From assembly GCF_017873955.1 (NCBI RefSeq), contig NZ_JAGGKS010000009.1, positions 124,001 to 188,000 of the forward strand: a stretch of 64,000 nucleotides of DNA, given 5' to 3'. The DNA comes from Sedimentibacter acidaminivorans (lineage in GTDB: Bacteria > Bacillota > Clostridia > Tissierellales > Sedimentibacteraceae). This document shows positions 1 through 9,237 of this stretch, piece by piece. Position 1 is the stretch's first letter. Each line of letters starts with the position of its first letter. The position numbers and the translations under genes are program-made. The notes beneath the pieces are model-generated. The model saw only the letters and a list, made by a program, of their open reading frames with translations, did no database searches and had not been told where the DNA came from.

Positions 1-42
1 TAGTGAGATTGAAAAAGATGGTTTCTTTGAAGTATTTTCCAT
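1..42 (-). CDS. N-terminus of a leftward gene cut by the window edge
   Basis: Fourteen codons are visible, reading MENTSKKPSFSISL, after an AGGAGG ribosome site about nine bases upstream of the ATG at 42. A lysine-rich start running into hydrophobic residues would suit a membrane protein, and NhaC-type Na+/H+ antiporters begin this way. Too little is visible to name it. The AT-rich stretch 43-263 would be its promoter region. It carries repeated TGTTTAAA-like words and no gene. Confidence 0.5.
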   Translation of the reverse strand, partial: MENTSKKPSFSISL

Positions 43-263
43 AAATTATTCCTCCTTTATAATATATTATTATTATATACTAATAATGTTGTAAACATTG
101 TGTCATTACATGTTTTAAAATTTAATTTTTAAATAATAGTTTTTATAAAATAAACGTTTTTTTAAACATGTTTTAAACTTATGTTTAAATTTATGTTCAT
201 TTAAATTTATATGGAAACAATGTTTTCTACTATAAAATATCATTAACTTACCCTATCAATCAA

Positions 264-292
264 TTGACAATTCAATTATACTATATTAAAAT
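264..292 (+). promoter_or_regulatory. Sigma-A promoter of mtnN
   Basis: TTGACA (264-269), a 17-base spacer and TAAAAT (287-292) lie just upstream of the mtnN ribosome site GGAGGT (308-313). Confidence 0.65.
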
Positions 293-319
293 GTTTATAT
301 TACTTTCGGAGGTCAAAAA

Positions 320-1012
320 ATGATTACAGGCATAATAGGAGCTATGGAAATAGAAATAGCAGAACTTAAAGAATCAATGGAAGATATTACGCAAGAAGAA
401 ATAAGCAGTATTATATATTACAAAGGCAAAATTCACGGGAAAGATGTAGTTGTAGCTAAAAGCGGTGTAGGAAAAGTACATGCTGCAGTATGTACTCAAA
501 CTATGATAATTAAATATTCACCAAATTTAATTATTAATACAGGGGTTGCAGGAAGCCTCAATTCTAAATTAGATATTGCAGATTTAGTAATTTCTGATTT
601 TGTAGTCGAACATGATATGGATACTTCTGGTTTAGGAGACCCCCTAGGATTGATATCAGGATTAGATATAATAAAAATACCAGTTGCTAGTCATGTCATT
701 GATAAAATAAAAACTGCTGCTAGTTTCATAAAAGACACAAATACTTATATTGGAACAATTGCAACAGGTGATCAATTTATTTGTAGTGCTGAGAAAAAAA
801 ATCATATAGTTGATAACTTTGACGCTTTGTGTGCTGAAATGGAAGGTGCCGCTATTGGACATGTGTGCTATTTAAATCATATTGATTTTTGTATAGTAAG
901 AGCAATGTCAGATAAAGCTGATGGAAGTGCTCACATGGATTTTCCATCGTTTGTTAAAGTTGCAGCTAAAAAATCAACAGAATTAATACACAACTATTTA
1001 AAAAGTTTATAA
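320..1012 (+). CDS. mtnN: 5'-methylthioadenosine/S-adenosylhomocysteine nucleosidase
   Basis: A cytosolic enzyme that hydrolyses the glycosidic bond of MTA and SAH, releasing adenine. It serves methionine salvage and detoxifies by-products of SAM use. The 230 residues match the normal family length. The N-terminal GIIGAMEIE places the catalytic Glu at residue 12. CAEMEGAA (about 171-178) gives the second Glu and ribose-binding residues, and SDKAD (197-201) supplies the catalytic Asp198. NTGVAGS near residue 73 is the conserved purine nucleoside phosphorylase fold loop. The gene has its own sigma-A promoter and ends at a bidirectional terminator facing the cardiolipin synthase gene, so it is monocistronic. 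Confidence 0.95.
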   Translation: MITGIIGAMEIEIAELKESMEDITQEEISSIIYYKGKIHGKDVVVAKSGVGKVHAAVCTQTMIIKYSPNLIINTGVAGSLNSKLDIADLVISDFVVEHDMDTSGLGDPLGLISGLDIIKIPVASHVIDKIKTAASFIKDTNTYIGTIATGDQFICSAEKKNHIVDNFDALCAEMEGAAIGHVCYLNHIDFCIVRAMSDKADGSAHMDFPSFVKVAAKKSTELIHNYLKSL

Positions 1013-1017
1013 AAACT

Positions 1018-1047
1018 AAAACGAGGATACTATTTGCATCCTCGTTT
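1018..1047. terminator. Bidirectional terminator between convergent genes
   Basis: Inverted repeat AAACGAGGAT / ATCCTCGTTT around a nine-base loop. It is flanked by T-rich sequence on one side and A-rich sequence on the other, so it can serve both mtnN (+) and the cardiolipin synthase gene (-). Confidence 0.8.
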
Positions 1048-1067
1048 CTCATTTCTAGCTTATTATT

Positions 1068-2513
1068 TTACAAAAGTGGAGCCAACAATCTTGATATTGA
1101 TTCTTTAAACCTTATCATAATACCTCTCTCTAAGTAAACTTCCCTAGTCAACTCAAGTGAATAATTTAAATCATCTATAAAGTGATTTTTTAACTTAGTT
1201 GATATTTCAGTATCATAAATTATTGCATTACCTTCAAAATTAAGTTTAAAGCTTCTCACATCGAAATTTGCTGTTCCTACAGAAGATACAATCCCATCTA
1301 TTACAAGTGTTTTTGCATGAATAAAACCATTTTCATACGTATAGACCTTTACACCATATTTCAACAACTCTCCACAATACCAATATGTAGCCCAATAAAC
1401 AAATGGATGGTCTGGCTTACAAGGTATCATAATACTAACATCCACACCCGAAGAAGCAGCAATTTTAAGCGCCTCAAGAACGCTGGCATCTGGTACAAAA
1501 TACGGAGTTTGAATACAAATACTTTCTTTTGCTGAATTAATCATCTTTACATAGTTTCTTTTTATGGCTTCATCTTGTTTATCTGGACCACTACTTATAA
1601 TTTGAATACCAACTTTACCATCATTGCCTGTGTCAGGGAAATATTTAGGACGATACATCATATCCTCCTTTGTTGCATGACCCCAGTCTAAAAAAAATCT
1701 AGTTTGCAAATCAATAACCGCATCACCTTTGATTTTTATATGCGTATCTCTCCAATACCCTATTTTAGTATTCAAGCCAATGTACTCATCACCTACATTA
1801 AACCCACCTATAAACCCTATTTCACCATCTATTATTACGATTTTTCTATGGTTCCTATAATTTATTTTGAAGTTTAAAAAAGGTATGCTACTAGAAAAAA
1901 ACGATGCAACCTTTACTCCAGATGCTTTAAGTTTGTCTATTCTATCTTTAGTTATATGTCTACCCCCTAGAGAATCAAACATTAACCTTACTTCAACGCC
2001 CTCTTCTGCCTTTTTTTCAAGTAGATTCATAAATCTATTTCCTAAATTATCGTTCTTTAATATATAGTATTCAATATGTATGTTACGTTTAGCTCTCTCT
2101 ATGCACTTAAACAATTCATAAAATTTTTCTTTCCCATCTACAAATATTTCAACATCATTATTTTGAGTGTATGATGATTTATTAGTAAACAAATTCATTT
2201 TTATCATGTCTTTATATGATTCAACATTTTTATCATTAAAAACTAAAGCACCAGAATTAAATAATTCTTCTTGACATTTAATATAATCACCAAAAGTTTT
2301 TTTAGCATAAATTTTCATTGTAAATAATTTTTTTCTGCTAAAATTCTGTGATAATAATAAATAAAAAACAAAGCCTCCAACTGGAAAAACAAGCAAAACT
2401 AAAACCCATGCTAAAGTTGCAGTTGGATCTTTTCGCTCAAGAAAAATAACTACTAGTGCCATAATAATATTTAATAAATAAAATGTGGAAATTGAGCCTA
2501 CAAAGTTAATCAT
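1068..2513 (-). CDS. cls: Cardiolipin synthase (phospholipase D family)
   Basis: A membrane enzyme that condenses two phosphatidylglycerols into cardiolipin and glycerol. Two N-terminal transmembrane helices precede two PLD domains with the duplicated HKD motif: NHRKIVIIDG in the first and HAKTLVIDG in the second. Both have the His, Lys and Asp needed for the phosphatidyl-enzyme mechanism. The ATG at 2513 is chosen (481 aa) because GGAGG sits seven bases before it. An in-frame ATG 13 codons upstream (2552) lacks such a site. It stands alone between a terminator and a divergent exporter gene. Confidence 0.93.
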   Translation of the reverse strand: MINFVGSISTFYLLNIIMALVVIFLERKDPTATLAWVLVLLVFPVGGFVFYLLLSQNFSRKKLFTMKIYAKKTFGDYIKCQEELFNSGALVFNDKNVESYKDMIKMNLFTNKSSYTQNNDVEIFVDGKEKFYELFKCIERAKRNIHIEYYILKNDNLGNRFMNLLEKKAEEGVEVRLMFDSLGGRHITKDRIDKLKASGVKVASFFSSSIPFLNFKINYRNHRKIVIIDGEIGFIGGFNVGDEYIGLNTKIGYWRDTHIKIKGDAVIDLQTRFFLDWGHATKEDMMYRPKYFPDTGNDGKVGIQIISSGPDKQDEAIKRNYVKMINSAKESICIQTPYFVPDASVLEALKIAASSGVDVSIMIPCKPDHPFVYWATYWYCGELLKYGVKVYTYENGFIHAKTLVIDGIVSSVGTANFDVRSFKLNFEGNAIIYDTEISTKLKNHFIDDLNYSLELTREVYLERGIMIRFKESISRLLAPLL

Positions 2514-2709
2514 ATTTCCTCCATTATTTGTTATAATTTCAAGTATTAACAATTGTAATTATAGCAGATTTCATTAGTCTTTGCAATTATCATAATTATA
2601 TTTAATAATGTTTTTATATATTTATTTTATTCTATTTTGAAACAAATATTGAATATATATCCTAAATATGATACTATTCTAAAATATAGATCAGTTAGGT
2701 AGGTTTAAA

Positions 2710-3606
2710 ATGGAAAAATCATCAGCAAAATATTTAGTGCTAATAGGAGTATTTTTTACTTCTCTTTCATCAATAATAGTACGTATATCTCAATCTCCAT
2801 CCCTTGTAATATCCTTTTATAGAATGCTTTTTACAGTTTTTTTACTATTGTTTCCTGTAATTTTGAAGGAAAGAAAAGTTATAAAAAGTATAACAAAAAA
2901 AGATCTTATTTTATGTATTGTAAGCGGGACATTTCTTGCGTTGCATTTTGCTTCGTGGATTGCATCAATAAATATGACTACTATATCTAATTCAACTATC
3001 CTTGTATCTTGTAGTCCTATTTTTGTATCACTAGCAAACTACCTTATATTAAAGGAAAAATTTACATCTAAAATGTTGATAGGGCTAACTATGTCTTTAA
3101 TCGGAACTGGAATTATCGCAATGGGCAGTAGTGGTGGAAGTACTAATGATATGATGTTAGGAAATATCCTTGCGTTTATGGGAGCAATCTTCGTAGCTGG
3201 TTATTTCGTTATTGGGGGAATAGTACGTAAAAATTTGAGTGCTGGTTCATATGTATTTATTGTTTACTCAGCTTCAGTAGTAGTGCTATTTTTTATGTGC
3301 TTATTAACTAAAACACCCATATATCCATATTCACCAAAAGAGTTCTTGCTTTTTTTTGCCTTAGCTTTTTTCTGCTCTATACTTGGTCACACTGTTTACA
3401 ATTATCTTATGAAATATATTTCAGCAACTATGATTTCTATATCCACATTGTGCGAACCTATCTTTGCAAGTATTTTAGCTTTAATTATTTTTAAAGAAAT
3501 ACCATCTATATATACTTTAATAGGTGGAACAATTGTATTATCTGGAGTATTTTATTACATATTATCTCAAACCAGTAAAAAAATCAAAAAACAAAATATA
3601 CAGTGA
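2710..3606 (+). CDS. EamA/DMT-family transporter
   Basis: A 298-residue inner-membrane protein with about ten hydrophobic helices in two EamA repeats (about 8-140 and 150-290), the usual layout of drug/metabolite exporters. FASWIASINMTTISNSTILV and the second-repeat sequence around SATMISISTLCEPI are typical of the family. Substrate cannot be read from sequence; relatives export amino acids or other metabolites. The ribosome site is weak (AGGT upstream). Monocistronic, ending at a strong bidirectional terminator. Confidence 0.85.
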   Translation: MEKSSAKYLVLIGVFFTSLSSIIVRISQSPSLVISFYRMLFTVFLLLFPVILKERKVIKSITKKDLILCIVSGTFLALHFASWIASINMTTISNSTILVSCSPIFVSLANYLILKEKFTSKMLIGLTMSLIGTGIIAMGSSGGSTNDMMLGNILAFMGAIFVAGYFVIGGIVRKNLSAGSYVFIVYSASVVVLFFMCLLTKTPIYPYSPKEFLLFFALAFFCSILGHTVYNYLMKYISATMISISTLCEPIFASILALIIFKEIPSIYTLIGGTIVLSGVFYYILSQTSKKIKKQNIQ

Positions 3607-3620
3607 TCTATTCTATCTAT

Positions 3621-3652
3621 AAAAAACGGGAGGTGCGTTTCTCCCGTTTTTT
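3621..3652. terminator. Bidirectional terminator
   Basis: AAAAAACGGGAG / CTCCCGTTTTTT stem with an eight-base loop, between the convergent EamA gene and pyrG. A and T runs on both sides allow termination in both directions. Confidence 0.9.
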
Positions 3653-3672
3653 ATATGTTTAATTCTTATATT

Positions 3673-5274
3673 CTATTTGTTTTCTATTGAAGCTTTAATT
3701 AAATTTTTAAACAAAGGATGACTTCGTGTAGGTCTTGATTTAAATTCAGGATGGAATTGAGCACCTATAAACCATGGATGATCTTTAAGCTCTACAATTT
3801 CTACAAGCTTATTGTCTGGTGAAACTCCAGATATAATAAGTCCATTATCTTCACACACCTGTCTAAATTGATTATTAAATTCATATCTATGTCTATGTCT
3901 TTCAGATATTAACTCTTCACCACTGTAGGCTTCACTAGCTTTTGAACCTTCTTTTAATTTACAAGGATAGCAGCCTAATCTCATAGTCCCACCCTTATTT
4001 TCAACATCTTTTTGATCGTTCATCAAATCAATCATAGGATATTTTGTATTTTCATTAAATTCTGTACTATCTGCATCGCTATATCCAAGCACACCTCTTG
4101 CAAATTCAGAAACTGCCATCTGCATACCAAGACAAATGCCAAGAAATGGCTTCTTATTTACACGAGCATACCTTGCAGCAAGTATTTTTCCTTCTATACC
4201 TCTGTCTCCAAACCCGCCTGGAACCAATATTCCATCGCAATCCTTTAACATTTCATTATAATTTTCTTCTGTTACATTTTCTGAGTGAACCCACTTTATA
4301 TCTACCTCAGAAGAATTATCTATACCTGCATGTCTCAATGCCTCAGCAACCGATAAATACGCATCCTTTAATTCACAATATTTACCCACTAATGCAATTT
4401 TAACTGAATGAGTTGGTTTCTTTGAACGGTTAACCATATCACTCCACTCTGCAAGGTCAGGCTCTTTGCACTTAATATCGAAGTGCTTGCAAACTAATTT
4501 TGCCAGACCCTCTCTTTCTAACATTAACGGAACATCATACAATGAATCTGCATCTGCATTTTGTATAACATTTTCTTTATCTACATTACAAAATAATGCA
4601 ATTTTTGCTCGTAGATCAGACGTTAATTCCTTTTCCGTTCTACAGACAAGCAAATCTGGCTGAATGCCTAAGCTTAGAAGCTCTTTAACGCTATGCTGAG
4701 TAGGTTTAGTTTTGAGTTCTCCTGCTTTTGACAAATATGGGAGTAGAGTAACATGGATATACATAACATTTTCTCTACCAACTTCATACTTCAATTGTCT
4801 TATTGATTCTAAAAATGGTAAGCTCTCAATATCTCCAACAGTACCCCCAATTTCTGTTATTACTACATCAACATCTTTAATTGTTGAAACCCTTTTTACC
4901 ATACTTTTAATTTCACCAGTTATATGAGGTATTACTTGAACAGTTCCTCCAAGATAATCTCCTCTTCTTTCTTTATTTAAAACAGACCAATAAATTTTAC
5001 CAGCAGTAACGCTACTATATTTTGTAAGATTTATATCAACTATTCTCTCATAATGACCTAAGTCTAAATCTGTTTCTGCTCCATCATCTGTAACATACAC
5101 CTCGCCATGCTGATATGGGCTCATTGTACCTGGGTCCACATTTAAATATGGGTCAAATTTTTGTAATGTTACCTTTAGACCTCTAGCTTTAAGCAATCTT
5201 CCCAAAGACGCTGCTGTTATTCCTTTTCCTAGTGAAGATACAACTCCACCCGTTATAAAAATGTACTTTGGCAT
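3673..5274 (-). CDS. pyrG: CTP synthase
   Basis: Converts UTP to CTP using ATP and glutamine, the last step of pyrimidine nucleotide synthesis. At 533 residues it has the full two-domain family length. The N-terminal synthetase domain opens with [14 protein letters not shown] (P-loop). The C-terminal class-I glutamine amidotransferase domain has its nucleophile Cys381 in GICLGMQ and the His/Glu pair in FHPEFKSRP near residue 510. The ATG follows AGGAGG. The upstream region shared with sipL contains a leftward sigma-A promoter and, between promoter and gene, a hairpin followed by a T run, so expression may be set by leader attenuation. Confidence 0.97.
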   Translation of the reverse strand: MPKYIFITGGVVSSLGKGITAASLGRLLKARGLKVTLQKFDPYLNVDPGTMSPYQHGEVYVTDDGAETDLDLGHYERIVDINLTKYSSVTAGKIYWSVLNKERRGDYLGGTVQVIPHITGEIKSMVKRVSTIKDVDVVITEIGGTVGDIESLPFLESIRQLKYEVGRENVMYIHVTLLPYLSKAGELKTKPTQHSVKELLSLGIQPDLLVCRTEKELTSDLRAKIALFCNVDKENVIQNADADSLYDVPLMLEREGLAKLVCKHFDIKCKEPDLAEWSDMVNRSKKPTHSVKIALVGKYCELKDAYLSVAEALRHAGIDNSSEVDIKWVHSENVTEENYNEMLKDCDGILVPGGFGDRGIEGKILAARYARVNKKPFLGICLGMQMAVSEFARGVLGYSDADSTEFNENTKYPMIDLMNDQKDVENKGGTMRLGCYPCKLKEGSKASEAYSGEELISERHRHRYEFNNQFRQVCEDNGLIISGVSPDNKLVEIVELKDHPWFIGAQFHPEFKSRPTRSHPLFKNLIKASIENK

Positions 5275-5392
5275 TTCATCCTCCTGAATTTCCTAAATCT
5301 TATAATATACTTAATTATCTACAATTATTTTTATCATAATAAACAAAAAAATCTTCACCATAGACAAATATGGTATAGATATCCTATGACAT

Positions 5393-5432
5393 AAAAAACA
5401 GAGACAAAAAAGGGGTTTTTTTTTTAGTCTCT
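5393..5432 (-). terminator. Candidate pyrG leader attenuator
   Basis: Read leftward: AGAGAC, an A run, a CCCC loop, a T run and GTCTCT form a hairpin, followed by GTTTTTT. It lies about 120 bases upstream of the pyrG start and downstream of the predicted pyrG promoter, with no other leftward gene before it. A terminator here makes sense only as an attenuator. pyrG of Bacillus is known to be attenuated in its leader in response to CTP. Confidence 0.5.
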
Positions 5433-5553
5433 ATTAAATCTATTCCTATATTAACATTATTGTTGTTTTTCTGCTAAAGCATCAGAACAGTACATATAAT
5501 ATTTAGTTGTAGTCAAAATTTATTATAAAACAAAATTTATTATTTACTAACCA

Positions 5554-5582
5554 ATTTTATATTAAAACAGGCAAAAGGTCAA
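5554..5582 (-). promoter_or_regulatory. Predicted pyrG promoter
   Basis: On the minus strand TTGACC (5582-5577), a 17-base spacer and TAAAAT (5559-5554). The transcript would carry a roughly 270-base leader that includes the hairpin at 5393-5432. The initially transcribed bases do not show the GGG run used by the Bacillus slippage mechanism. Confidence 0.45.
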
Positions 5583-5705
5583 TGATTTTTTAAAAAATTT
5601 TATGTTTATGTTGTACTATTGAATAAATTTTAGCATATATATTTATAAAAGAATGCAATCTATTATCGACTCGTGTGTAAAGCAAATTTCGTGCGTACAC
5701 AGTCT

Positions 5706-5737
5706 GGTTAAAATACATGCTTTTTAATATTTTAACC
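5706..5737. other. Inverted repeat upstream of sipL
   Basis: GGTTAAAATA and TATTTTAACC form a perfect ten-base stem with a twelve-base loop, 50 bases before the sipL start. It may be an operator or a leader hairpin. No T run follows. The rest of 5433-5705 contains only the pyrG promoter and AT-rich sequence. Confidence 0.35.
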
Positions 5738-5788
5738 GTTAGGTAATATTAATAAATAAAATAACAAGCATTTAAAGGAGGATTTAAT

Positions 5789-7336
5789 TTGTTTAAATTA
5801 TTAAGCGATACTTTTATTATTAATGAAATTATTGATTCAAACACTAGTGAAGCTTTGTTAGAAAATGAAATTTCAATTTCTGAAAACATGCCCGATATAG
5901 AAAAAATAATTTCAACTGAAGGAAAAATAAAAATTAACAGTGTTACTGTTCATAATAACAGTGTAACTGTTAATGGAGACTTAATCCATAACATTATATA
6001 TCGTTCAAACGATGAGGATGTATCGGTAGCTTCAATGTCAGGCAAAATAAACTTTACAGAAGAAATTCCAATGGATGGAGCAACAGAAGATATGGATGCA
6101 CAAGTTAATTCTTTTATTGATTATATCGATTCAGAATTATTGTCTGAGAAAAACTTTTTAATTAAGGCTGTTGCAAATATTGATGTTGACCTAATACATA
6201 AAAGACCAGTAGACTTTATTTCAAGCCTTGAATCAGACGGAAGTTTTCAAGCAAAAACAAAAAATATTATTTATACTGATATTGTATCTCATAGCTCAGA
6301 AGATATTACTGTTAACGACTCAGTAGAACTTAATCAGAGCACAGATAAAATTAAAAGCATACTAAAATCTGATTGCGATGCTTATATCACTAATGTTGAT
6401 ATTATGAATGACAGAATGCTTGTTGAAGGTATATGCAAGGTTGGCTTCTTGTATACAGAGGATAATAACTTATCTACAACTGGCTATGTATCGGAAGAAT
6501 TTCCATTTACTCACTACATAGAGCTAAAAAACTCAAATTCTGATATGCTCCGAGATATTAATGTAACTTTTAACGATTTATCATACACCATAGATGAAAA
6601 TTATGATGATGAAGATAAAATAGTATCATTTACTGCAAATTTTACTATTGATGCAAAGCTTTATGATACTGTTGAAAAGAATATAATTCTAGATGGATAT
6701 TCAACTGATTCTGAAATAGAAATTGATTCATCTAAAATAAATTTAGTATCAACTCGTAGTATAAAAGATGTAATAACAAAATATGAAAATAACTTTGATG
6801 TGATGACTGGAGCAATTAAAGACATTTATACAATAGATATAAGTCCTAAGGTATCAGAAAAAAGAGTTTTTGATGACAAATATGTTGTAGATGGTTTTTT
6901 AGATGTTAACTTATTATACTTAAATGGTGATGTTAATAAAATTGATAGAGCTTATGTATCAATGCCATATACTACTACAGTAGATTTATCAGATGAGGAA
7001 AAGGATTGTGATATAGTTTCAGATGTAAAAATATCTAAATGCAGTGCATATAGAAAAGGAAATAATTCAGTTGTTGTTAACTGCGACATCAAAATAGATA
7101 TGAAAATGAAAAAGAGTGACGAAATATCTATCATAAGTAATATAAATGAAATTGGTCCTATTGATTACGGAAAAATGCCTAGCTTAATTTTCAGAGTAGT
7201 TCAACAGGGCGAAACAATTTGGGATATAGCTAAAAACTACAGCGTATCAATCAATTATCTAAAAGAATTAAATGAATTATCCGAAGATGAAGCGTTAATA
7301 CCAGGAGATAAAATTATAATAGCTAGAAAAGTATAA
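5789..7336 (+). CDS. sipL: SPOCS/LysM spore morphogenesis protein, SipL-like
   Basis: In Clostridioides difficile SipL binds SpoIVA through its LysM domain and drives coat assembly around the forespore in the mother cell. This 515-residue protein has the same plan. Long beta-rich segments (about 1-450) with repeated SPOCS/DUF3794-like units are followed by a C-terminal LysM domain (about 470-515: FRVVQQGETIWDIAKNYSVS ending PGDKIIIA). There is no signal peptide, as expected for a cytosolic coat factor. The start is a TTG with AAAGGAGGA seven bases upstream. Monocistronic, divergent from pyrG, ending at a bidirectional terminator. The SipL assignment rests on architecture. Confidence 0.8.
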   Translation: MFKLLSDTFIINEIIDSNTSEALLENEISISENMPDIEKIISTEGKIKINSVTVHNNSVTVNGDLIHNIIYRSNDEDVSVASMSGKINFTEEIPMDGATEDMDAQVNSFIDYIDSELLSEKNFLIKAVANIDVDLIHKRPVDFISSLESDGSFQAKTKNIIYTDIVSHSSEDITVNDSVELNQSTDKIKSILKSDCDAYITNVDIMNDRMLVEGICKVGFLYTEDNNLSTTGYVSEEFPFTHYIELKNSNSDMLRDINVTFNDLSYTIDENYDDEDKIVSFTANFTIDAKLYDTVEKNIILDGYSTDSEIEIDSSKINLVSTRSIKDVITKYENNFDVMTGAIKDIYTIDISPKVSEKRVFDDKYVVDGFLDVNLLYLNGDVNKIDRAYVSMPYTTTVDLSDEEKDCDIVSDVKISKCSAYRKGNNSVVVNCDIKIDMKMKKSDEISIISNINEIGPIDYGKMPSLIFRVVQQGETIWDIAKNYSVSINYLKELNELSEDEALIPGDKIIIARKV

Positions 7337-7382
7337 AAACAAAGGAATACACTACAAAACAACAGAACAACATTTAAATAAC

Positions 7383-7414
7383 AATAAAGAGACGCCTTAG
7401 CGTCTCTTATTTTC
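7383..7414. terminator. Bidirectional terminator
   Basis: AATAAAGAGACGC / GCGTCTCTTATT stem with loop CTTA, between convergent sipL and dnaB. Confidence 0.85.
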
Positions 7415-7444
7415 ATACAATTATTCACTATCATTGTACTATTT

Positions 7445-8779
7445 TTATTTTTGTATGTTTCCAAATTTTGTATATTGTCCTATCCATGCAAGTTCAACAG
7501 TTCCTACCGGGCCATTTCTTTGTTTTGTTATGATTACTTCTGTGATACCCTTTTTTTCTGATTCTTCCTTGTGATAGTACTCATCACGATATAGCATCAT
7601 TACAACGTCTGCATCCTGTTCTATTGCTCCAGATTCTCTCAAATCCGACATTATAGGTCTATGGTCTGTCCTAAGTTCCGGAGCACGAGATAACTGAGAC
7701 AGTGCAACAACAGGACAATTTAACTCTCTAGCCATTGCCTTAAGCCCTCTTGATATATCAGAAATCTCTTGTTGTCTATTGCTGTTGTTCTTGCCACCGC
7801 CAGACATTAATTGCAAATAGTCTACAATAATTAAATCTAATCCTTTTTCTATTTTTAGTCTTCTACACTTTGACATCATTTCAAATAATGTTATAGATGC
7901 AGTATCATCAACATGAATTTTATAATTAGATACGACACTCATAACAGATAAAAGTCTGTTCCAATCCTCATCATCTAAGTTTCCCGACCTAAGCTTACCG
8001 CTTTCAACCATAGATTCCATGCTTATGATTCTCTGTACATATTGTTCTTTTGACATCTCTAAACTAAATAAAGCTACTGAAACACCTGTCTTTACTGCAT
8101 TAATTGCAATATTAAGAGCAAGTGCTGTTTTCCCCATAGATGGTCTAGCTGCTAGTAAAATTAAATCTGACCTTTGTAATCCAGCAGTCATCCTATCTAG
8201 GTCTTCATAGCCTGTTGTTATTCCAGTTAAGCTTCCTTTGTTCATAGCTCTTTCTTCAAGCTGATTAAACACTTCAAGCAAAACATCTTTAATTTCAGAA
8301 AAACTATTTATATTTCGATTTTGCGAAATTGCAAATATTCTAGTTTCGGCAAGTTCTATGATCTTTTGAACTTCATCATTTTCTTTATAGCCTTTTTCAA
8401 TTATTTCATTTGATGCATTAATAAGTTTCCTTAATGTTGACTTTTCTTTTATTATATTACAATAAGCCTCAACGTTTTTTGATGTAATAATATTTTCTGT
8501 CAACCTAGCTAAATACTCAAATCCACCTACATAATCTAGCTTTTCTCTTTTTTTAAGCTCTTCGGTTACCGTAAGTGCATCCACAGGAATATTTTGCATG
8601 TTTACATCTTTTATACTTTCAAATATTTCCTTATTAGCTTCATAATAAAAATCTTCAACATTTAAAAGATTAATAATCTTTTCAACTGCTGTATGATCTA
8701 ACAACGCGGATGCTAATACAGTTTGTTCAGCCTCTGCATTATGAGGAGGAACTTTACCGAAGTTAGTTAATTCTGACAT
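7445..8779 (-). CDS. dnaB: Replicative DNA helicase
   Basis: The hexameric 5'-3' helicase of the chromosomal replication fork (called DnaC in Bacillus). At 444 residues it has the N-terminal DnaB domain (PHNAEAEQTVLASAL) that contacts primase, a linker, and a RecA-like ATPase. The ATPase has Walker A ARPSMGKTAL, Walker B LDLIIVDYLQLM and the QEISDISRGLKAMA segment with the DnaB-specific arginines. No intein is present. It is the last gene of the yybS-gdpP-rplI-dnaB operon and starts 11 bases after rplI with an AGAGGTG ribosome site. Confidence 0.97.
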   Translation of the reverse strand: MSELTNFGKVPPHNAEAEQTVLASALLDHTAVEKIINLLNVEDFYYEANKEIFESIKDVNMQNIPVDALTVTEELKKREKLDYVGGFEYLARLTENIITSKNVEAYCNIIKEKSTLRKLINASNEIIEKGYKENDEVQKIIELAETRIFAISQNRNINSFSEIKDVLLEVFNQLEERAMNKGSLTGITTGYEDLDRMTAGLQRSDLILLAARPSMGKTALALNIAINAVKTGVSVALFSLEMSKEQYVQRIISMESMVESGKLRSGNLDDEDWNRLLSVMSVVSNYKIHVDDTASITLFEMMSKCRRLKIEKGLDLIIVDYLQLMSGGGKNNSNRQQEISDISRGLKAMARELNCPVVALSQLSRAPELRTDHRPIMSDLRESGAIEQDADVVMMLYRDEYYHKEESEKKGITEVIITKQRNGPVGTVELAWIGQYTKFGNIQK

Positions 8780-8790
8780 ATAGTCACCTC

Positions 8791-9237
8791 TTATTTTTCC
8801 GTAACTATAACTTGTATTTTAGCTACTACCTTTGGATGAAGTTTTATTCTAACAGAATATTCTCCAACAGATTTTATCGTATCATCTAATTCAAACTTTC
8901 TTTTATCTATACTTATTCCACTTTTTTCTTCTAACTGCTCTGCAATCTCTTTAGTAGTTATTGAACCAAATAATTTACCATTTTCACCAGCTTTAGTTTT
9001 GATAACTATAGCAACTTTCATTAATTCTTCTTCAAGCTTTTTTGCTTCCTCAAAAATTTCCGCTTCTTTTTCTTCTTGTTTTCTCTTAGCGTTTTCTAAT
9101 TTTTTTAGATTTGCTGGTGTTGCTTCTATTGCTAACTTTTTAGGAAATAAGAAGTTATTAGCATAACCATCCTTTGCATTTATCAATGCACCTTTTTTCC
9201 CTACATTTTTTACATCTTCTAATAATATTACTTTCAT
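8791..9237 (-). CDS. rplI: 50S ribosomal protein L9
   Basis: A two-domain ribosomal protein of 148 residues. The N-terminal rRNA-binding domain has the signature [16 protein letters not shown] and [14 protein letters not shown] long charged helix ([16 protein letters not shown]) connects it to the C-terminal domain. It binds 23S rRNA near the L1 stalk and limits frameshifting. Its ATG overlaps the gdpP stop codon (ATGA), which suggests translational coupling. Confidence 0.97.
   Translation of the reverse strand: MKVILLEDVKNVGKKGALINAKDGYANNFLFPKKLAIEATPANLKKLENAKRKQEEKEAEIFEEAKKLEEELMKVAIVIKTKAGENGKLFGSITTKEIAEQLEEKSGISIDKRKFELDDTIKSVGEYSVRIKLHPKVVAKIQVIVTEK

Noticed and set aside
5400-5432. 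A terminator belonging to sipL or another rightward gene
   Set aside because: No rightward gene ends before it, and the T run follows the stem on the leftward strand.
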